Positions 33,243-42,867 of a stretch of DNA of 64,000 nt are shown in pieces. The position numbers and the translations under genes were made by a program. The notes beneath the pieces were generated by a model. It saw only the letters and a program-made list of their open reading frames with translations, did not search any database and was not told the origin of the DNA. Each line of letters opens with the position of its first letter. Within the stretch, counting starts at the first letter, position 1. This DNA is from Rhodoplanes serenus (GTDB lineage Bacteria; Pseudomonadota; Alphaproteobacteria; Rhizobiales; Xanthobacteraceae). The DNA lies in NCBI GenBank assembly GCA_945897515.1, contig CAMDFO010000012.1:1-64000 (forward strand). The letters run 5' to 3'.

Positions 33243-34823
33243 TCAGAAAATCAGCCACACGATCCACGCCAGCAATCCCGCAATCACCCACAGCGCCGCC
33301 GCGGTCCAGCGGCCACGCCGCGCCTCGGCCTGACCGATCGCCGCGACCGTCTCCGGCGCCAGCACCAGGCCGTCGCGGGTGATGGCGTCGAGATGCTCCA
33401 TCATCGCGGCGCCGCGCGTCATCAGTCCTGGCACGCCGGAGAGGAAAGAGGCGGCGCCCTCGGCCGCGTCCTCGATCCGGCCGGCCGGCCCGAGATGGCG
33501 CTCGACCCATTCGCGCACCACCGGCTCCGACACCGTCCACATGTCGAGCTTGGGATCGAGCGTGCGGGCCACGCCCTCGACCACCACCATGGTCTTCTGC
33601 AGCAGCAGCAGCTCGGGACGCGTGCGCATGTCGAACAGGCCGGTGACTTCGAACAGCAGCATGAGCAGCTTCGCCATCGAGATTTCGTCGGCGGGGCGGT
33701 TGTGGATCGGCTCGCCGATGGCGCGGATCGCCTGCGCGAAATTTTCCACGGAATGATGCGAGGGTACGTAGCCGGCTTCGAAATGCACCTCGGCGGTGCG
33801 GCGATAGTTGCGGGTGATGAAGCCGTACAGGATCTCGGCGAGGAAGCGCCGCTCCTTCGGCCCGAGCCGGCCCATGATGCCGAAGTCGACGGCGATCAGT
33901 TTCCCCTCGTCGTCGACGAACAGATTGCCGGGGTGCATGTCGGCGTGGAAGAAACCGTCGCGCAGCGCGTGGCGCAGGAAGCTCTGGATCACCGCGTGGC
34001 CGAGCTTCGGCAGGTCGAAGCCCTTGGCGCGAAGCTGCGCGAGATTGTTGAGCGGCGTGCCGTCGATCCATTCCAGGGTCAGCACGTCCTTGGCGGTGCG
34101 GTCCCAGTCCACCGTCGGCACGCGGAAATCCGGATCGGCCTTGGTGTTCTCCGCCATCTCGGAGAGCGCGGCGGCTTCGAGGCGCAGGTCCATCTCGATC
34201 GCGACCGAGCGGCGCAAGGTGGCGACGGTTTCCATCAGCCGCAGGCGCTGGGCCTCCAGCGATATCGCCTCGGCGCGGCGCGCCGCGAAGGTGAAGGCTT
34301 CGAGGTCGATCGCGGCGCGGCGCTCGACGCCGGGACGGAGCACCTTGACGGCGACCGGCTTGCGGCCGTCCGGCGTGTCGACTTCCGCTTTATGGACTTG
34401 CGCGATCGAGGCGGCGGCGACCGCCGGTCCGAACGATGCGTACGCTTGCGACAGCGGCTTGCCGAGCGCGGCCTCGACCTGGGCTTCGGCCAGCGCCTGT
34501 GGGAACGGCGGCATCTTGTCTTGCAACGATTCAAGATCGCGCGCGAGCGCGATGCCGACCACATCCGGGCGCGTCGCCATGAACTGGCCGAGCTTAACGT
34601 AGGTCGGGCCGAGCTTGGTGAGCGCGATGGAGAGCCGGTTGCTCACGCTGGTGCCGGTCGGCCGCTCGATCAGCCGCGCCAGTTTCAGCGCGGCGCGCGC
34701 CGGCAGCGGCAGCGGCGCGGGATCGGCAATGCCGAGCACGCCCTCGCGCGCCATCACGTATCCGGCGCGGCCGAGACGGATGAGATGGGAGAGGGAGGAG
34801 ATCACGGGAATGCGTCTCTGCAT
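33243..34823 (-). CDS. ubiB: UbiB, ABC1-family protein kinase-like ubiquinone biosynthesis factor
   Basis: This 526-residue protein has the ADCK/UbiB hallmarks: the KxGQ region (YVKLGQFMATRPDVVG), the Ala-rich loop (ASIAQVHKAEV), the VAVKVLRPG lysine, the catalytic loop HADMHPGNLFVDDEG near residue 296 and the metal site VDFGIMGRL. The C-terminus is a membrane anchor (LWVIAGLLAWIVWLIF). UbiB ATPases are needed for ubiquinone synthesis, probably by extracting membrane intermediates. The start at 34823 (MQRRIPVISSLSHLIRLG) is chosen because the upstream extension is encoded by a repeat. ubiE lies just upstream on the same strand. Confidence 0.95.
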   Translation of the reverse strand: MQRRIPVISSLSHLIRLGRAGYVMAREGVLGIADPAPLPLPARAALKLARLIERPTGTSVSNRLSIALTKLGPTYVKLGQFMATRPDVVGIALARDLESLQDKMPPFPQALAEAQVEAALGKPLSQAYASFGPAVAAASIAQVHKAEVDTPDGRKPVAVKVLRPGVERRAAIDLEAFTFAARRAEAISLEAQRLRLMETVATLRRSVAIEMDLRLEAAALSEMAENTKADPDFRVPTVDWDRTAKDVLTLEWIDGTPLNNLAQLRAKGFDLPKLGHAVIQSFLRHALRDGFFHADMHPGNLFVDDEGKLIAVDFGIMGRLGPKERRFLAEILYGFITRNYRRTAEVHFEAGYVPSHHSVENFAQAIRAIGEPIHNRPADEISMAKLLMLLFEVTGLFDMRTRPELLLLQKTMVVVEGVARTLDPKLDMWTVSEPVVREWVERHLGPAGRIEDAAEGAASFLSGVPGLMTRGAAMMEHLDAITRDGLVLAPETVAAIGQAEARRGRWTAAALWVIAGLLAWIVWLIF

Positions 34824-34866
34824 TGCATGACGTGGATCGCAATGCGTGCGGCAGACTCGGTCGGCT

Positions 34867-34967
34867 CCCTCTCCCGCTTGCGGGGGAGGGTTGGGGTGGG
34901 GGCTGACGCATACGCCGGCGCTCGTGGCGTGCCCCCTCCCTGTCCCTCCCCCGCAAGCGGGAGAGGG
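34867..34967. repeat. Inverted repeat CCCTCTCCCGCTTGCGGGGGAGGG
   Basis: The left arm at 34867-34890 and the right arm CCCTCCCCCGCAAGCGGGAG (from 34944) ending AGGG at 34967 pair with each other, and each also folds on CGCTTGCG/CGCAAGCG. The element lies between ubiE and ubiB. This is a common Alphaproteobacterial intergenic palindrome. Confidence 0.8.
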
Positions 34968-34995
34968 GACCACCACATCAGCAGCGCGCGCGAAT

Positions 34996-35751
34996 TCATA
35001 ACCGCCAGCCGGAATGCAGCGCCACCACGCCGCCGGTCAGCGGCTGGAACGACACGCGGCGGAAGCCGGCCGTGCGCATCATGTCGGCGAACGCCGCGGG
35101 CTTGGGAAACTTGCGGATCGATTCGACGAGATAGCGATACGCCTCGGCGTCGCCGGTCACGGCGCGGCCGACCGCCGGGATGACGTTGAACGAATACAGG
35201 TCGTACAGCCGGTCGAGGCCCGGCACGTCGACCGATGAAAATTCCAGGCAGAGGAATCGCCCGCCATGCCGCAGCACGCGATGCGCCTCGGCGAGCGCCA
35301 CCTCGATGCGCGGTACGTTGCGGATGCCGAACGCGATGGTGGCGGCGTCGAACGAGCGATCCGGGAACGGCAGCGCCTCGGCATTGCCCTCGATGAAGGT
35401 GACGTCGCGGCCGGTTTTCTCGGCGCGCTCGCGGCCGACCGCCAGCATCTCGGTGTTGATGTCGGCGACGGTGACCGCCGTGCCCGGCCCACCGGCGTCG
35501 GCAATGCGGAACGCCACGTCGCCGGTGCCGCCCGCGATGTCGAGGTGGGCGAACGCCCGTTCGGATTTGGGAGGGTTGACCGCCGCGACCAGCGCGTCCT
35601 TCCAGGCGCGGTGCAGGCCGCCCGACATCAGGTCGTTCATCAGGTCGTAGCGCCGCGCCACCGAATGGAAAACGTCATCCACCAGCGCCTGCTTGTCGGC
35701 AAGCGGCACCCGGCGAAAGCCGAAATCGGTGTCGGAAGCGCCCTTGGGCAT
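34996..35751 (-). CDS. ubiE: Demethylmenaquinone/ubiquinone C-methyltransferase UbiE
   Basis: This 251-residue SAM-dependent methyltransferase carries the UbiE signatures [20 protein letters not shown] and [11 protein letters not shown] motif [15 protein letters not shown], the post-motif VADINTEML, and [20 protein letters not shown] at the end. It methylates C2 of the demethylated quinone ring. The start at 35751 is chosen from [13 protein letters not shown]; the longer frame upstream is a shadow of the divergent hydratase gene. ubiE-ubiB adjacency is widely conserved. Confidence 0.96.
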   Translation of the reverse strand: MPKGASDTDFGFRRVPLADKQALVDDVFHSVARRYDLMNDLMSGGLHRAWKDALVAAVNPPKSERAFAHLDIAGGTGDVAFRIADAGGPGTAVTVADINTEMLAVGRERAEKTGRDVTFIEGNAEALPFPDRSFDAATIAFGIRNVPRIEVALAEAHRVLRHGGRFLCLEFSSVDVPGLDRLYDLYSFNVIPAVGRAVTGDAEAYRYLVESIRKFPKPAAFADMMRTAGFRRVSFQPLTGGVVALHSGWRL

Positions 35752-35817
35752 CGGAAATCGTCCTTTTCGGGCAGGACCATAGCGCGGTGGCGCGCGGGAC
35801 GCTATGTTTTGGCCGCC

Positions 35818-36582
35818 ATGGAAAAAGCCGCTGCCGACGATGCTGCAAAGCTTTTCATTCGCGCGCGCGAGACCGGCGAGCGGATGGACGCGCTGCCCCC
35901 GCACCTCAAGCCGGCGAACTTCGCGGACTCCCGCGCCATCATGGAAGCGGTCGACCGGATGGTCGGAGACACGATCACCGGCACCAAGATCGCCGCCAAG
36001 CCGGGCGCCGAGGTGGTGTTTACGACGCTGCACGCCGGCCGCAATTTCGAAAGCCCGGCCCGCATTCCGCTGGCGCTGGTGCCGAGCCGGTACATGGAGT
36101 GCGAGATCAGCTTCCGGCTGACGCGCGACCTGCCGCCGCGCAAGGAGCCCTATTCCGAGCCGGAGGTGTTCGACGCGCTGGAGGCCTGCGTCGCGTTCGA
36201 GGCGGTCGACAGCCGCTTCAAGGACCTCGCGGCCACCATGGCGAAGACGCCGTACGATTTCTACGCCGACCACATCGCCGCCGGCGCCATGGTGTACGGA
36301 CCGTTCCGCAAGGACTGGCAGAACTTCGATTTCACCAAGACCAGGGTCTCGCTCAAGCAGGGCACGCGCACCATCGTCGAAAAGACCGGCGGCCACCCGA
36401 CCGGCAACCCGGCGATTCCAGCGGTGGTGCTCGCCAACATGCAGCGCAGCAGCACGGGGTTGAAAGCCGGCTGGCTGGTGGTGACCGGCTCGTTCACGGG
36501 CTTCCATCCGGTCGAATTGAATCAGCCGGTCAAAGGCGAATTCGAAGGCTTCGGCACGATGGAAGCGACGATCGTCGGTTAG
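35818..36582 (+). CDS. 2-keto-4-pentenoate hydratase / fumarylacetoacetase-family protein
   Basis: This 254-residue protein resembles the hydratase group (MhpD-like) of the FAA-hydrolase superfamily. Recognisable parts are [27 protein letters not shown] (metal-binding Glu region), [20 protein letters not shown] and [19 protein letters not shown]. Such enzymes hydrate 2-hydroxypenta-2,4-dienoate in aromatic degradation, but no pathway neighbours are present, so the true substrate is open. It is divergent from ubiE (66 bp), and a Bug-type receptor follows 52 bp downstream. Confidence 0.82.
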   Translation: MEKAAADDAAKLFIRARETGERMDALPPHLKPANFADSRAIMEAVDRMVGDTITGTKIAAKPGAEVVFTTLHAGRNFESPARIPLALVPSRYMECEISFRLTRDLPPRKEPYSEPEVFDALEACVAFEAVDSRFKDLAATMAKTPYDFYADHIAAGAMVYGPFRKDWQNFDFTKTRVSLKQGTRTIVEKTGGHPTGNPAIPAVVLANMQRSSTGLKAGWLVVTGSFTGFHPVELNQPVKGEFEGFGTMEATIVG

Positions 36583-36634
36583 AAAATTTAAACCTGAATT
36601 TGCCGGGGGGCAGATTGGAAGCCGAGGGGACGTC

Positions 36635-37615
36635 ATGAAGCTGGTACGCCGTCGATTCCTGCAACTGGCGGCGGGCGCCGCCGCGGCTTCATCGTTGCCG
36701 CGCATCGCGAGCGCGCAGGCCTATCCGACCCGCATCGTGAAACTGGTGGTCGGATTTCCGCCGGGCGGCGGAGCCGACTCGGTTTCGCGCATCATCGCCA
36801 ACCGGCTGTCGGAGTTGTGGGGCCAGCAGGTCGTGGTCGAGAACAAGCCCGGTGCCGGCAGCAACCTGGCGCTCGACAACGTCGCCAACGCGGCGCCGGA
36901 CGGCTACACGATCGTCATGTCGGTCCGCGCGCCGGGCCTGAGCCGCTTCCTGTTTTCCAAATTGAGCTACGATCCCGACGCCTTCGCGCCGGTGTCGCGG
37001 ATCGGCACCTACACGCATCTGCTGGTGGTGCCGAAGGACCACCCGGCGAAGACGATGGAGGAGTTCATTGCCCGCGCCAAAGCCAATCCCGGCAAGGTCA
37101 CGTTCGCCTCGCCCGGCGTCGGCACGCCGTCGCACCTGACCGCCGAGCACCTCAAGGCCAAGGCCGGCTTCGAGATGACGCACGTGCCCTATCGCGGCGT
37201 CGCCGCCGGCGCGATGAGCGACCTGCTGGCCAACCGCATCGATGCGATGATCAACACCACCGGCTCGCTGCTGCAGGCCGCGCGCAGCGGAAACGTGCGG
37301 GGACTCGCGGTGACTTCGGCGAAGCGTTCGGGGCTGGCGCCGGAATTTCCGACGATGGCGGAATCCGGCGTGGCCGGTTTCGATATCTCGTCATGGTACG
37401 GGCTGTTCATGCCGCTCAAGACGCCGCCGGACATCGTTCGGAAGATCAACGCCGACATGGTCACGATCCTGGCCGAGCCCGCGATCAAGTCGCGGCTGGC
37501 GCCGCTCGGCATCGAGGCCGCAAGCTCGACGCCCGAGCAACTGGCAGCCGACGCGAAGGCCGAGACCGAGCTGTGGGGGCCGGTGATCAAGGCCGCGAAT
37601 ATCATGAGCGAGTGA
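36635..37615 (+). CDS. Bug/TctC-family substrate-binding protein with Tat-like signal
   Basis: This 326-residue periplasmic receptor begins [20 protein letters not shown], a twin-arginine-type signal, followed by Bug hallmarks [35 protein letters not shown] and APDGYTIVM. It is located after a hydratase gene and could bind a carboxylate handled by it. No TctAB partners are present. GAGGGGAC precedes the ATG. It is a second orphan Bug in the window, only distantly similar to the one at 9959-10933. Confidence 0.92.
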   Translation: MKLVRRRFLQLAAGAAAASSLPRIASAQAYPTRIVKLVVGFPPGGGADSVSRIIANRLSELWGQQVVVENKPGAGSNLALDNVANAAPDGYTIVMSVRAPGLSRFLFSKLSYDPDAFAPVSRIGTYTHLLVVPKDHPAKTMEEFIARAKANPGKVTFASPGVGTPSHLTAEHLKAKAGFEMTHVPYRGVAAGAMSDLLANRIDAMINTTGSLLQAARSGNVRGLAVTSAKRSGLAPEFPTMAESGVAGFDISSWYGLFMPLKTPPDIVRKINADMVTILAEPAIKSRLAPLGIEAASSTPEQLAADAKAETELWGPVIKAANIMSE

Positions 37616-37636
37616 GGCGTGGAGCCACATACCGTT

Positions 37637-37722
37637 GTCGTCCCCGCGAAGGCGGGGACCCAGTCCATCTCCACCGGCAGTGTGCTGCGGTAGCACGGGA
37701 TCCCCGCCTTCGCTGGGATGAC
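37637..37722. repeat. Palindromic repeat, 86 bp (GTCCCCGCGAAGGCGGGGAC type)
   Basis: The left arm GTCGTCCCCGCGAAGGCGGG and the right arm ATCCCCGCCTTCGCTGGGAT with GAC pair across a short middle. It lies between the convergent Bug-type and SH3 genes. Confidence 0.8.
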
Positions 37723-37778
37723 ACCGGTTTGAGGGGATGACACGGGTGTGAAAGATGCGCCCGCGTCTCGGGAAGGCC

Positions 37779-38294
37779 CTACTCCACCCGCTCGTTCGGA
37801 TAGACGCCCCACAGCCGGGTCTGCTGCACCCAGCCGTCGAAACCCTGGCCCTGGAGCCGGCACCAGACGGCGTCGCAACGTTTCACCGAACCCATTACGC
37901 CGGGCTGGAGCTGCGCCACCACGGAACTCTTGGCATCGCCGGTCTGATGGACCGGGACGAGGTCCTCCTTCGACTTGGCCGCGACCACGCCGGTGCGGCG
38001 GCCCGACAGCAGCGAATGATAGACCCAGCCCTCGGTGCCGTCGGAATCGCGGATACGCCGCCAGTTCTCGAATTCGGCGGTGATCTCCACCGGCAGGCCG
38101 ACCCGCTGGTAGAGCCACTTGATCTCGTGGGTCTTGTTGGGGCCGGCGCGCACCGCGACCTTGTCGGTCTTCAGGCTGACGAACCGCGGCACCGGCAGGC
38201 CGCTCGCCGTGCCGAGCTGCTCCGCCCGCGTCGTCGTCACGCCGGCGAAAGTCACAAGAATGACCACTGAAAGGGCACGAATGGCGTGTCTCAT
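37779..38294 (-). CDS. Exported bacterial SH3-domain protein
   Basis: This 171-residue periplasmic protein has a signal peptide (MRHAIRALSVVILVTFAGVT, then TTRA-EQL) and two SH3-like repeats: FVSLKTDKVAVRAGPNKTHE-IKWLYQRVGLPVEI with WRRIRDSDGTEGWVYHSLL, and a second with GVMGSVKRCDAVWCRLQGQG and GWVQQTRLWGVYPNE. SH3b proteins bind peptidoglycan or partners; this size matches the DUF1058-type family. The ATG at 38294 is the one that opens the signal peptide. Confidence 0.88.
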   Translation of the reverse strand: MRHAIRALSVVILVTFAGVTTTRAEQLGTASGLPVPRFVSLKTDKVAVRAGPNKTHEIKWLYQRVGLPVEITAEFENWRRIRDSDGTEGWVYHSLLSGRRTGVVAAKSKEDLVPVHQTGDAKSSVVAQLQPGVMGSVKRCDAVWCRLQGQGFDGWVQQTRLWGVYPNERVE

Positions 38295-38473
38295 GCGCGA
38301 CGCAAATGGAACCTGGATGGGAGTGACGGACTGAAGCCCCAGCGCTTTGTCTTGAAACGCCCATCTGATACAGAGGGACGACCCCATCAGCACCGAGACG
38401 GGCGCTCAGAGTGTCGCCCAGCGCGGTTAAGGAGGGCTGAACAAGCCGAAAGCAGCCGCCGAGGGGCGAGAGC

Positions 38474-39475
38474 ATGCCGAAATCCAAGAAACCGCTGGTC
38501 ATAGTCACCCGCAAGCTGCCCGACAGCGTCGAGACGCGCATGCGCGAGCTGTTCGACACCCGGCTCAACCTCGACGACAAGCCGATGACCCCGGCCCAGC
38601 TCGCCGCGGCCCTAAGGACCGCCGATGTCCTGGTTCCGACCGTGACCGACCGGATCGACGCCCCGGTGCTCAAGGAGGCCGGCGAGCGGCTCAAGCTGAT
38701 CGCCAATTTTGGCAACGGCGTCGACAACATCGACGTCGCCGCCGCGGTGGCGCGCGGCATCACCGTGACCAACACGCCCGGCGTGCTGACCGAAGACACC
38801 GCCGACATGACCATGGCGCTGATCCTCGCGGTGCCGCGCCGGCTGACCGAAGGCGCCGCCACGCTGACCGGCGACAAGGAATGGGCGGGCTGGTCGCCGA
38901 CCTGGATGCTCGGCAAGCGCATCTGGGGCAAGCGGCTCGGCATCGTCGGCATGGGGCGGATCGGCCAGGCGGTGGCGCGGCGCGCCGCGGCCTTCGGCTT
39001 GCAGATCCATTATCACAACCGCCGCCGCGTCGCGCCGAAGATCGAGGAGGAGCTGCAGGCGACCTATTGGGAGAGCCTCGACCAGATGCTCGCCCGCATG
39101 GACATCATCTCGATCAACTGCCCGCACACGCCGGCGACCTATCACCTGCTTTCGGCGCGCCGCCTCAAGCAGCTTCGCCCGCAGGCCTATGTGGTGAACA
39201 CCGCGCGCGGCGAGGTGATCGACGAGAACGCGCTGATCCGCATGATCGCGGCGGACGAACTCGCCGGCGCAGGGCTGGACGTGTTCGAGCACGAGCCGGC
39301 GGTGAATCCCAAGCTGGCCCGGCTGGCGCGCGAGGGCAAGGTCGTGCTGCTGCCGCACATGGGCTCGGCCACGCTCGAAGGCCGCATCGACATGGGCGAG
39401 AAGGTGATCGTGAACATCCGCACGTTCATGGACGGGCATAAGCCGCCGGACCGGGTGTTGCCGAGCATGTTGTGA
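38474..39475 (+). CDS. D-2-hydroxyacid dehydrogenase (glyoxylate/hydroxypyruvate reductase type)
   Basis: This 333-residue NAD(P)-dependent oxidoreductase shows LIANFGNGVDNIDVAAAVAR, the nucleotide-binding GIVGMGRIGQAVARRAAAFG near residues 156-175, YVVNTARGEVIDENAL with the substrate Arg, a catalytic Glu in GLDVFEHEP, and the catalytic His in VLLPHMGSAT. Length and N-terminus match alphaproteobacterial GyaR-like D-glycerate dehydrogenases, which reduce glyoxylate or hydroxypyruvate. The exact substrate is not certain from sequence. GAGGGGCGAG precedes the ATG. It is divergent from the SH3 gene. Confidence 0.9.
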   Translation: MPKSKKPLVIVTRKLPDSVETRMRELFDTRLNLDDKPMTPAQLAAALRTADVLVPTVTDRIDAPVLKEAGERLKLIANFGNGVDNIDVAAAVARGITVTNTPGVLTEDTADMTMALILAVPRRLTEGAATLTGDKEWAGWSPTWMLGKRIWGKRLGIVGMGRIGQAVARRAAAFGLQIHYHNRRRVAPKIEEELQATYWESLDQMLARMDIISINCPHTPATYHLLSARRLKQLRPQAYVVNTARGEVIDENALIRMIAADELAGAGLDVFEHEPAVNPKLARLAREGKVVLLPHMGSATLEGRIDMGEKVIVNIRTFMDGHKPPDRVLPSML

Positions 39476-39499
39476 GGCTACGGGCTTCGCTCTCTCTCC

Positions 39500-39585
39500 G
39501 TCATGGCCGGGCTTGTCCCGGCCATCTCGATTCGTGAGGCACTGTGTTCAATGAATCGGGATGCCCGGACAAGCCCGGGCATGAC
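39500..39585. repeat. Palindromic repeat, 86 bp (GTCATGGCCGGGCTTGTCCC type)
   Basis: The left arm folds as GGCCGGG-CTTGT-CCCGGCC and the right arm as GCCCGG-ACAAG-CCGGGC. GATTC/GAATC pairs in the middle, so two REP-like units lie head to head. Confidence 0.82.
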
Positions 39586-39656
39586 ACCGGTTGTGGGGCT
39601 ACGGCGGCGTGCTGCCGTCGACGGTGTGAGGCTGCGCCCGCCGCCTCCAATCCGGA

Positions 39657-40052
39657 CTACATCGCCTTGCTCATGCCGCGGATGCGGCGAGCCAACACCC
39701 CCAGGATATACGGCGCGAAGTTCGGCACCTCGTCGAGCATGAAGCGGAAGGTGCGCGCGTCGATCTGCGACAGTTCGCAGTCCTCACGGGCGCGAGCCGT
39801 GGACGAGCGCGGCTGATCGTCGATCATCGACATGAAGCCAAGCGCCTCGTTGGCGGCGATGGTTTCGATCACCGTATCGCCGATCAGCATGTCGATCGTT
39901 CCGGATTGGACGATATACATGCACTCCCCGCTGTCACCCCGATTGAAAATGGTGGCGCCCGCCTGCACCTTGAGCGTGGCGCCGGTGCCCTTGGCGAAAG
40001 CCCGCATGTCGACGTCGGCGCGCTTTTTCCGCTCGCTGCCGCCATTGCTCAT
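39657..40052 (-). CDS. Cyclic-nucleotide-binding-domain protein, single domain
   Basis: This 131-residue protein is one CNB/cupin barrel without a DNA-binding domain: VQAGATIFNRGDSGECMYIV, SGTIDMLIGD, ANEALGFMSMIDDQPRSSTA and RARE. The last segment occupies the phosphate-binding-cassette position (GFMSMIDDQPRSSTARA), so cyclic nucleotide or another anion could bind. Such stand-alone domains may regulate a partner. It is flanked by palindromic repeats on both sides. Confidence 0.88.
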   Translation of the reverse strand: MSNGGSERKKRADVDMRAFAKGTGATLKVQAGATIFNRGDSGECMYIVQSGTIDMLIGDTVIETIAANEALGFMSMIDDQPRSSTARAREDCELSQIDARTFRFMLDEVPNFAPYILGVLARRIRGMSKAM

Positions 40053-40151
40053 GTCCAGTCACTCCCCGATCGCAACGTCCCGCTATCTGAAATCGAATTC
40101 GAGCGCGATGCAAGCGGCCCCACACATTCCGCTGTCATCGCACACTCCGTT

Positions 40152-40263
40152 GTCATCGCCGGGCTTGACCCGGCGATCCATGAACGCGCTCGGCAAGCGA
40201 AATTCGTACGAGCTTTGTTTGCCGCGCGATCTCATGGATGCCCGGGTCAAGCCCGGGCATGAC
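40152..40263. repeat. Palindromic repeat, 112 bp (GTCATCGCCGGGCTTGACCC type)
   Basis: The left arm is GTCATCGCCGGGCTTGACCC with GGCGATCCATGA, and the right arm is TCATGGATGCCCGGGTCAAG with CCCGGGCATGAC. The middle contains TTCGTACGAGC. The design is shared with 51736-51846 and 53558-53668. Confidence 0.82.
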
Positions 40264-40280
40264 ACCGGTTGTGGAGCGTC

Positions 40281-40366
40281 GTAGCCCGCATGGAGCGAAG
40301 CGTAATCCGGGAGCCGCTCTAGCGGCCGCACCGGTCCCGCATTGCGCTTCGCTCCATGCGGGCTAC
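40281..40366. repeat. Palindromic repeat, 86 bp (GTAGCCCGCATGGAGCGAAG type)
   Basis: The left arm GTAGCCCGCATGGAGCGAAG and its inverted copy CTTCGCTCCATGCGGGCTAC bound the element, with CCGCTCTAGCGG inside. It abuts the previous repeat and the end of the MoeB/ThiF-type gene. Confidence 0.82.
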
Positions 40367-40373
40367 GGCAGCC

Positions 40374-41174
40374 TCACCCGTGCCCCGACAGATCCCGGAT
40401 TGTTGGCGCTTCGCCGCTGAGCGGATTGCCCGGGTCCCACCCATAATTCAGCGTCTCGAATCGCATCGAGCGCGCATCGACCATCAGCAGCCGCCCGACC
40501 AGTCCTTCGCCGAAGCCGACGATCTCGCGCATCGTCTCCAGCGCCATCATCGAGCCGAGGATGCCCGGCAGCGCGCCGAGAATTCCCGCCTCGGAACACG
40601 CCGGCACCGTGCCGGGCGGCGGCGCTTCGGGAAACAGGCAGCGGTAGGTCGGATTGGACTTGCCGTCCTTGCCGCGCTCATGCGGACGCAGCGTGGTGAG
40701 CGTGCCGTCGAAGGTGCCGACCGCGCCGGTCACCAGCGGCTTCTTGGCGAAGTAGCAGGCATCGGAAATCAGATAGCGCGTGGCGAAATTGTCCGAGCCA
40801 TCGGCGACGATGTCGTAATCCTTGAGGATCGCCAGCGCGTTCGCCGCGGTCAGGCGTTCGGCATGCTGGTTCACGACGACGTTCGGGTTGATCCGGCGGA
40901 TCGCGGCGGCCGCGCTCTCGACCTTGGGGTGTCCGATCTCCGGCGTGCCGTGGATCACCTGCCGCTGCAAGTTGGACAGCGCGACCGTGTCGTCGTCGAT
41001 CACGCCCAGCGTGCCGATACCCGCCGCCGCGAGATAAAGCAGCACCGGCGCACCGAGCCCGCCGGCGCCGATTACCAGCACCCGCGCAGCCTTCAGCTTG
41101 GCCTGACCGGGACCGCCGACCTCGCGCAGCACGATGTGGCGCGCGTAGCGCTCCAGCTCGTCGGGGGTCAGCAT
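40374..41174 (-). CDS. moeB: MoeB/ThiF-family adenylyltransferase
   Basis: This 266-residue E1-like enzyme adenylates the C-terminal glycine of a ubiquitin-like sulfur carrier (MoaD or ThiS). Motifs visible are RYARHIVLREVGGPGQAKLK, the nucleotide loop VIGAGGLGAPVLLYLAAAG, DDDTVALSNLQRQVIH, the Asp in DIVADGSDNFATRYLI, and YRCLFPEAPPPGTVPACSEA. The C-terminal CxxC zinc pair of E. coli MoeB is absent (GWDPGNPLSGEAPTIRDLS). The start at 41174 is 8 bp after the enoyl-CoA hydratase stop, suggesting one transcript. MoeB and ThiF cannot be told apart here. Confidence 0.88.
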   Translation of the reverse strand: MLTPDELERYARHIVLREVGGPGQAKLKAARVLVIGAGGLGAPVLLYLAAAGIGTLGVIDDDTVALSNLQRQVIHGTPEIGHPKVESAAAAIRRINPNVVVNQHAERLTAANALAILKDYDIVADGSDNFATRYLISDACYFAKKPLVTGAVGTFDGTLTTLRPHERGKDGKSNPTYRCLFPEAPPPGTVPACSEAGILGALPGILGSMMALETMREIVGFGEGLVGRLLMVDARSMRFETLNYGWDPGNPLSGEAPTIRDLSGHG

Positions 41175-41181
41175 CGCTGCG

Positions 41182-41952
41182 TCATTTGTTGGTGAATTTC
41201 GCCGGCCGCTTCTCGACGAAGGCCGCCATGCCTTCCTTCTGATCGTCGGTGGCGAACAGCGCATGGAATACGCGGCGTTCGAAACGGACGCCTTGGGCGA
41301 GCGTGGTCTCGAACGCGGCGTTCACCGCCTCCTTGGCGGCCAGCACCGACGGCAATCCCATCGACGCGATGGTCTCGGCCATCTTCATCGCCTCGTCCAT
41401 CAGACGCTCGACCGGGACCACGCGCGTCACCAGTCCGGAGCGCTCGGCCTCGGCCGCATCCATCATCCGGCCGGTGAGGACGAGGTCCATCGCCTTCGAC
41501 TTGCCGACCGCGCGGGTCAGCCGTTGCGTGCCGCCGATGCCCGGAATGACGCCGAGCTTGATTTCCGGCTGGCCGAATTTTGCGTTGTCCGCCGCGATGA
41601 TCATGTCGCATTGCATCGCCAGCTCGCAGCCGCCGCCGAGCGCAAAACCCGCGACCGCCGCGATCACCGGCTTGCGCGCCCGCGCGATGTGATCCTGGTC
41701 GCCGGCGAAGTCGCCGAGGAACACGTCCATGTAGGATTTGTTCGCCATCTCCTTGATATCGGCGCCGGCGGCGAACGCCTTTTCCGATCCGGTGACAACG
41801 ATACAGCCGATGTTGGCGTCGGCCTCGAACGCCGCGACCGCGGTGTTCAATTCGCCGATCAGCGCGGAATTGAGTGCGTTGAGCGCCTGCGGCCGGTTGA
41901 GGCGGATGACGCCGACCCGGCCCTTGGTTTCGACGATGATGGTCTCCGGCAT
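41182..41952 (-). CDS. Enoyl-CoA hydratase
   Basis: This 256-residue crotonase-fold enzyme hydrates trans-2-enoyl-CoA in beta-oxidation. It has the oxyanion-hole segments [11 protein letters not shown] and [18 protein letters not shown], and both catalytic glutamates are in their expected places: E near residue 113 in GGGCELA and E near 133 in [20 protein letters not shown]. Length and ends are typical of short-chain enoyl-CoA hydratase. It lies 21 bp downstream of mutM on the same strand. Confidence 0.95.
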   Translation of the reverse strand: MPETIIVETKGRVGVIRLNRPQALNALNSALIGELNTAVAAFEADANIGCIVVTGSEKAFAAGADIKEMANKSYMDVFLGDFAGDQDHIARARKPVIAAVAGFALGGGCELAMQCDMIIAADNAKFGQPEIKLGVIPGIGGTQRLTRAVGKSKAMDLVLTGRMMDAAEAERSGLVTRVVPVERLMDEAMKMAETIASMGLPSVLAAKEAVNAAFETTLAQGVRFERRVFHALFATDDQKEGMAAFVEKRPAKFTNK

Positions 41953-41973
41953 CGCGGCTCTCCTTGCGTATTC

Positions 41974-42855
41974 CTACTTCTGGCACACCGGACAGAAGAA
42001 CGTCGAGCGCCCGCTTTGCACGATGCGCTTGATGGTGCCGCCGCAGGCCTTGGTCGGGCAGGCCTTGCCCTCGCGGTCGTAGACCCGGAACCGGTGCTGG
42101 AAATAGCCGAGCTCGCCGGAGGTCTGGCGGTGATCGCGCAGCGACGAGCCGCCGGCCGCGATGGCGTCGGCGAGCACGGTCTTGATCGCCGGCACCAGGA
42201 GTTCCGTGCGCTCGTGCGGCGCGCCGGAGCGGGTCGCGAGCGTCGAGGCCATGCGCTTGGGCGAAATGTGCGAGCGGTTGAGCGCCTCGCAGACGTAGAT
42301 GTTGCCGAGGCCGGCGACGATGCGCTGGTCGAGCAGCGCAGCCTTCACGCTGGTCTTCTTCCCCGCGCAGGCGGTCGCCAGCATCGCGGCGTCGAACGCG
42401 TTGCCCAATGGCTCCGGTCCAAGCGCACGCAGCAGCGGCTCGTCCTCCATCTTGTCGCGTGGAAACAGCTTCATGCAGCCGAAGCGGCGCGGATCGTTGA
42501 ACGCCACGGTGGCGCCGGACGACATCCTGAACACGACGTGGTCGTGCTTACCATATTCCGAGCGCTGATGGTGGAACACGCCGGGTGTCTTCGCATCGCC
42601 ATCGAGGATGACGCGGAACGAGCCCGACATGCCGAGATGCATCAGCAGCACCTCGCCTGACGACAAGTCGGCGAGCAGATACTTGGCGCGCCGTCCGAGC
42701 CCGATCACGGTCTGCCCCTTCAGCCGCGCCGCGAAGTCCTTCGGGAACGGCCAGCGCAGGTCACCGCGGTGCGCCACGGCTTCGACAATGCGCGCACCCT
42801 CCATCACCGGCGCAAGGCCGCGGCGGACGGTTTCGACTTCGGGAAGCTCGGGCAT
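41974..42855 (-). CDS. mutM: Formamidopyrimidine-DNA glycosylase MutM/Fpg
   Basis: This 293-residue bifunctional glycosylase/AP lyase excises 8-oxoguanine and formamidopyrimidines. It begins [16 protein letters not shown] with catalytic Pro2 and Glu3, and has [22 protein letters not shown] (intercalation loop), [15 protein letters not shown] and a C-terminal zinc finger (ACPTKACGG and FFCPVCQK). The family's essential residues are all present. In many alphas mutM is followed by ubiE; here ubiE is 6 kb further on. Confidence 0.97.
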   Translation of the reverse strand: MPELPEVETVRRGLAPVMEGARIVEAVAHRGDLRWPFPKDFAARLKGQTVIGLGRRAKYLLADLSSGEVLLMHLGMSGSFRVILDGDAKTPGVFHHQRSEYGKHDHVVFRMSSGATVAFNDPRRFGCMKLFPRDKMEDEPLLRALGPEPLGNAFDAAMLATACAGKKTSVKAALLDQRIVAGLGNIYVCEALNRSHISPKRMASTLATRSGAPHERTELLVPAIKTVLADAIAAGGSSLRDHRQTSGELGYFQHRFRVYDREGKACPTKACGGTIKRIVQSGRSTFFCPVCQK

Positions 42856-42867
42856 AGGTGATGCGAT

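Noticed and set aside
34824-34976. N-terminal extension of ubiB
   Set aside because: The extra 51 codons come from the CCCTCTCCCGC inverted repeat.
40152-40366. Adjacent palindromes considered as a CRISPR array
   Set aside because: There are only two units of different sequence, each a self-complementary doublet, with no regular direct repeats and spacers and no cas genes.
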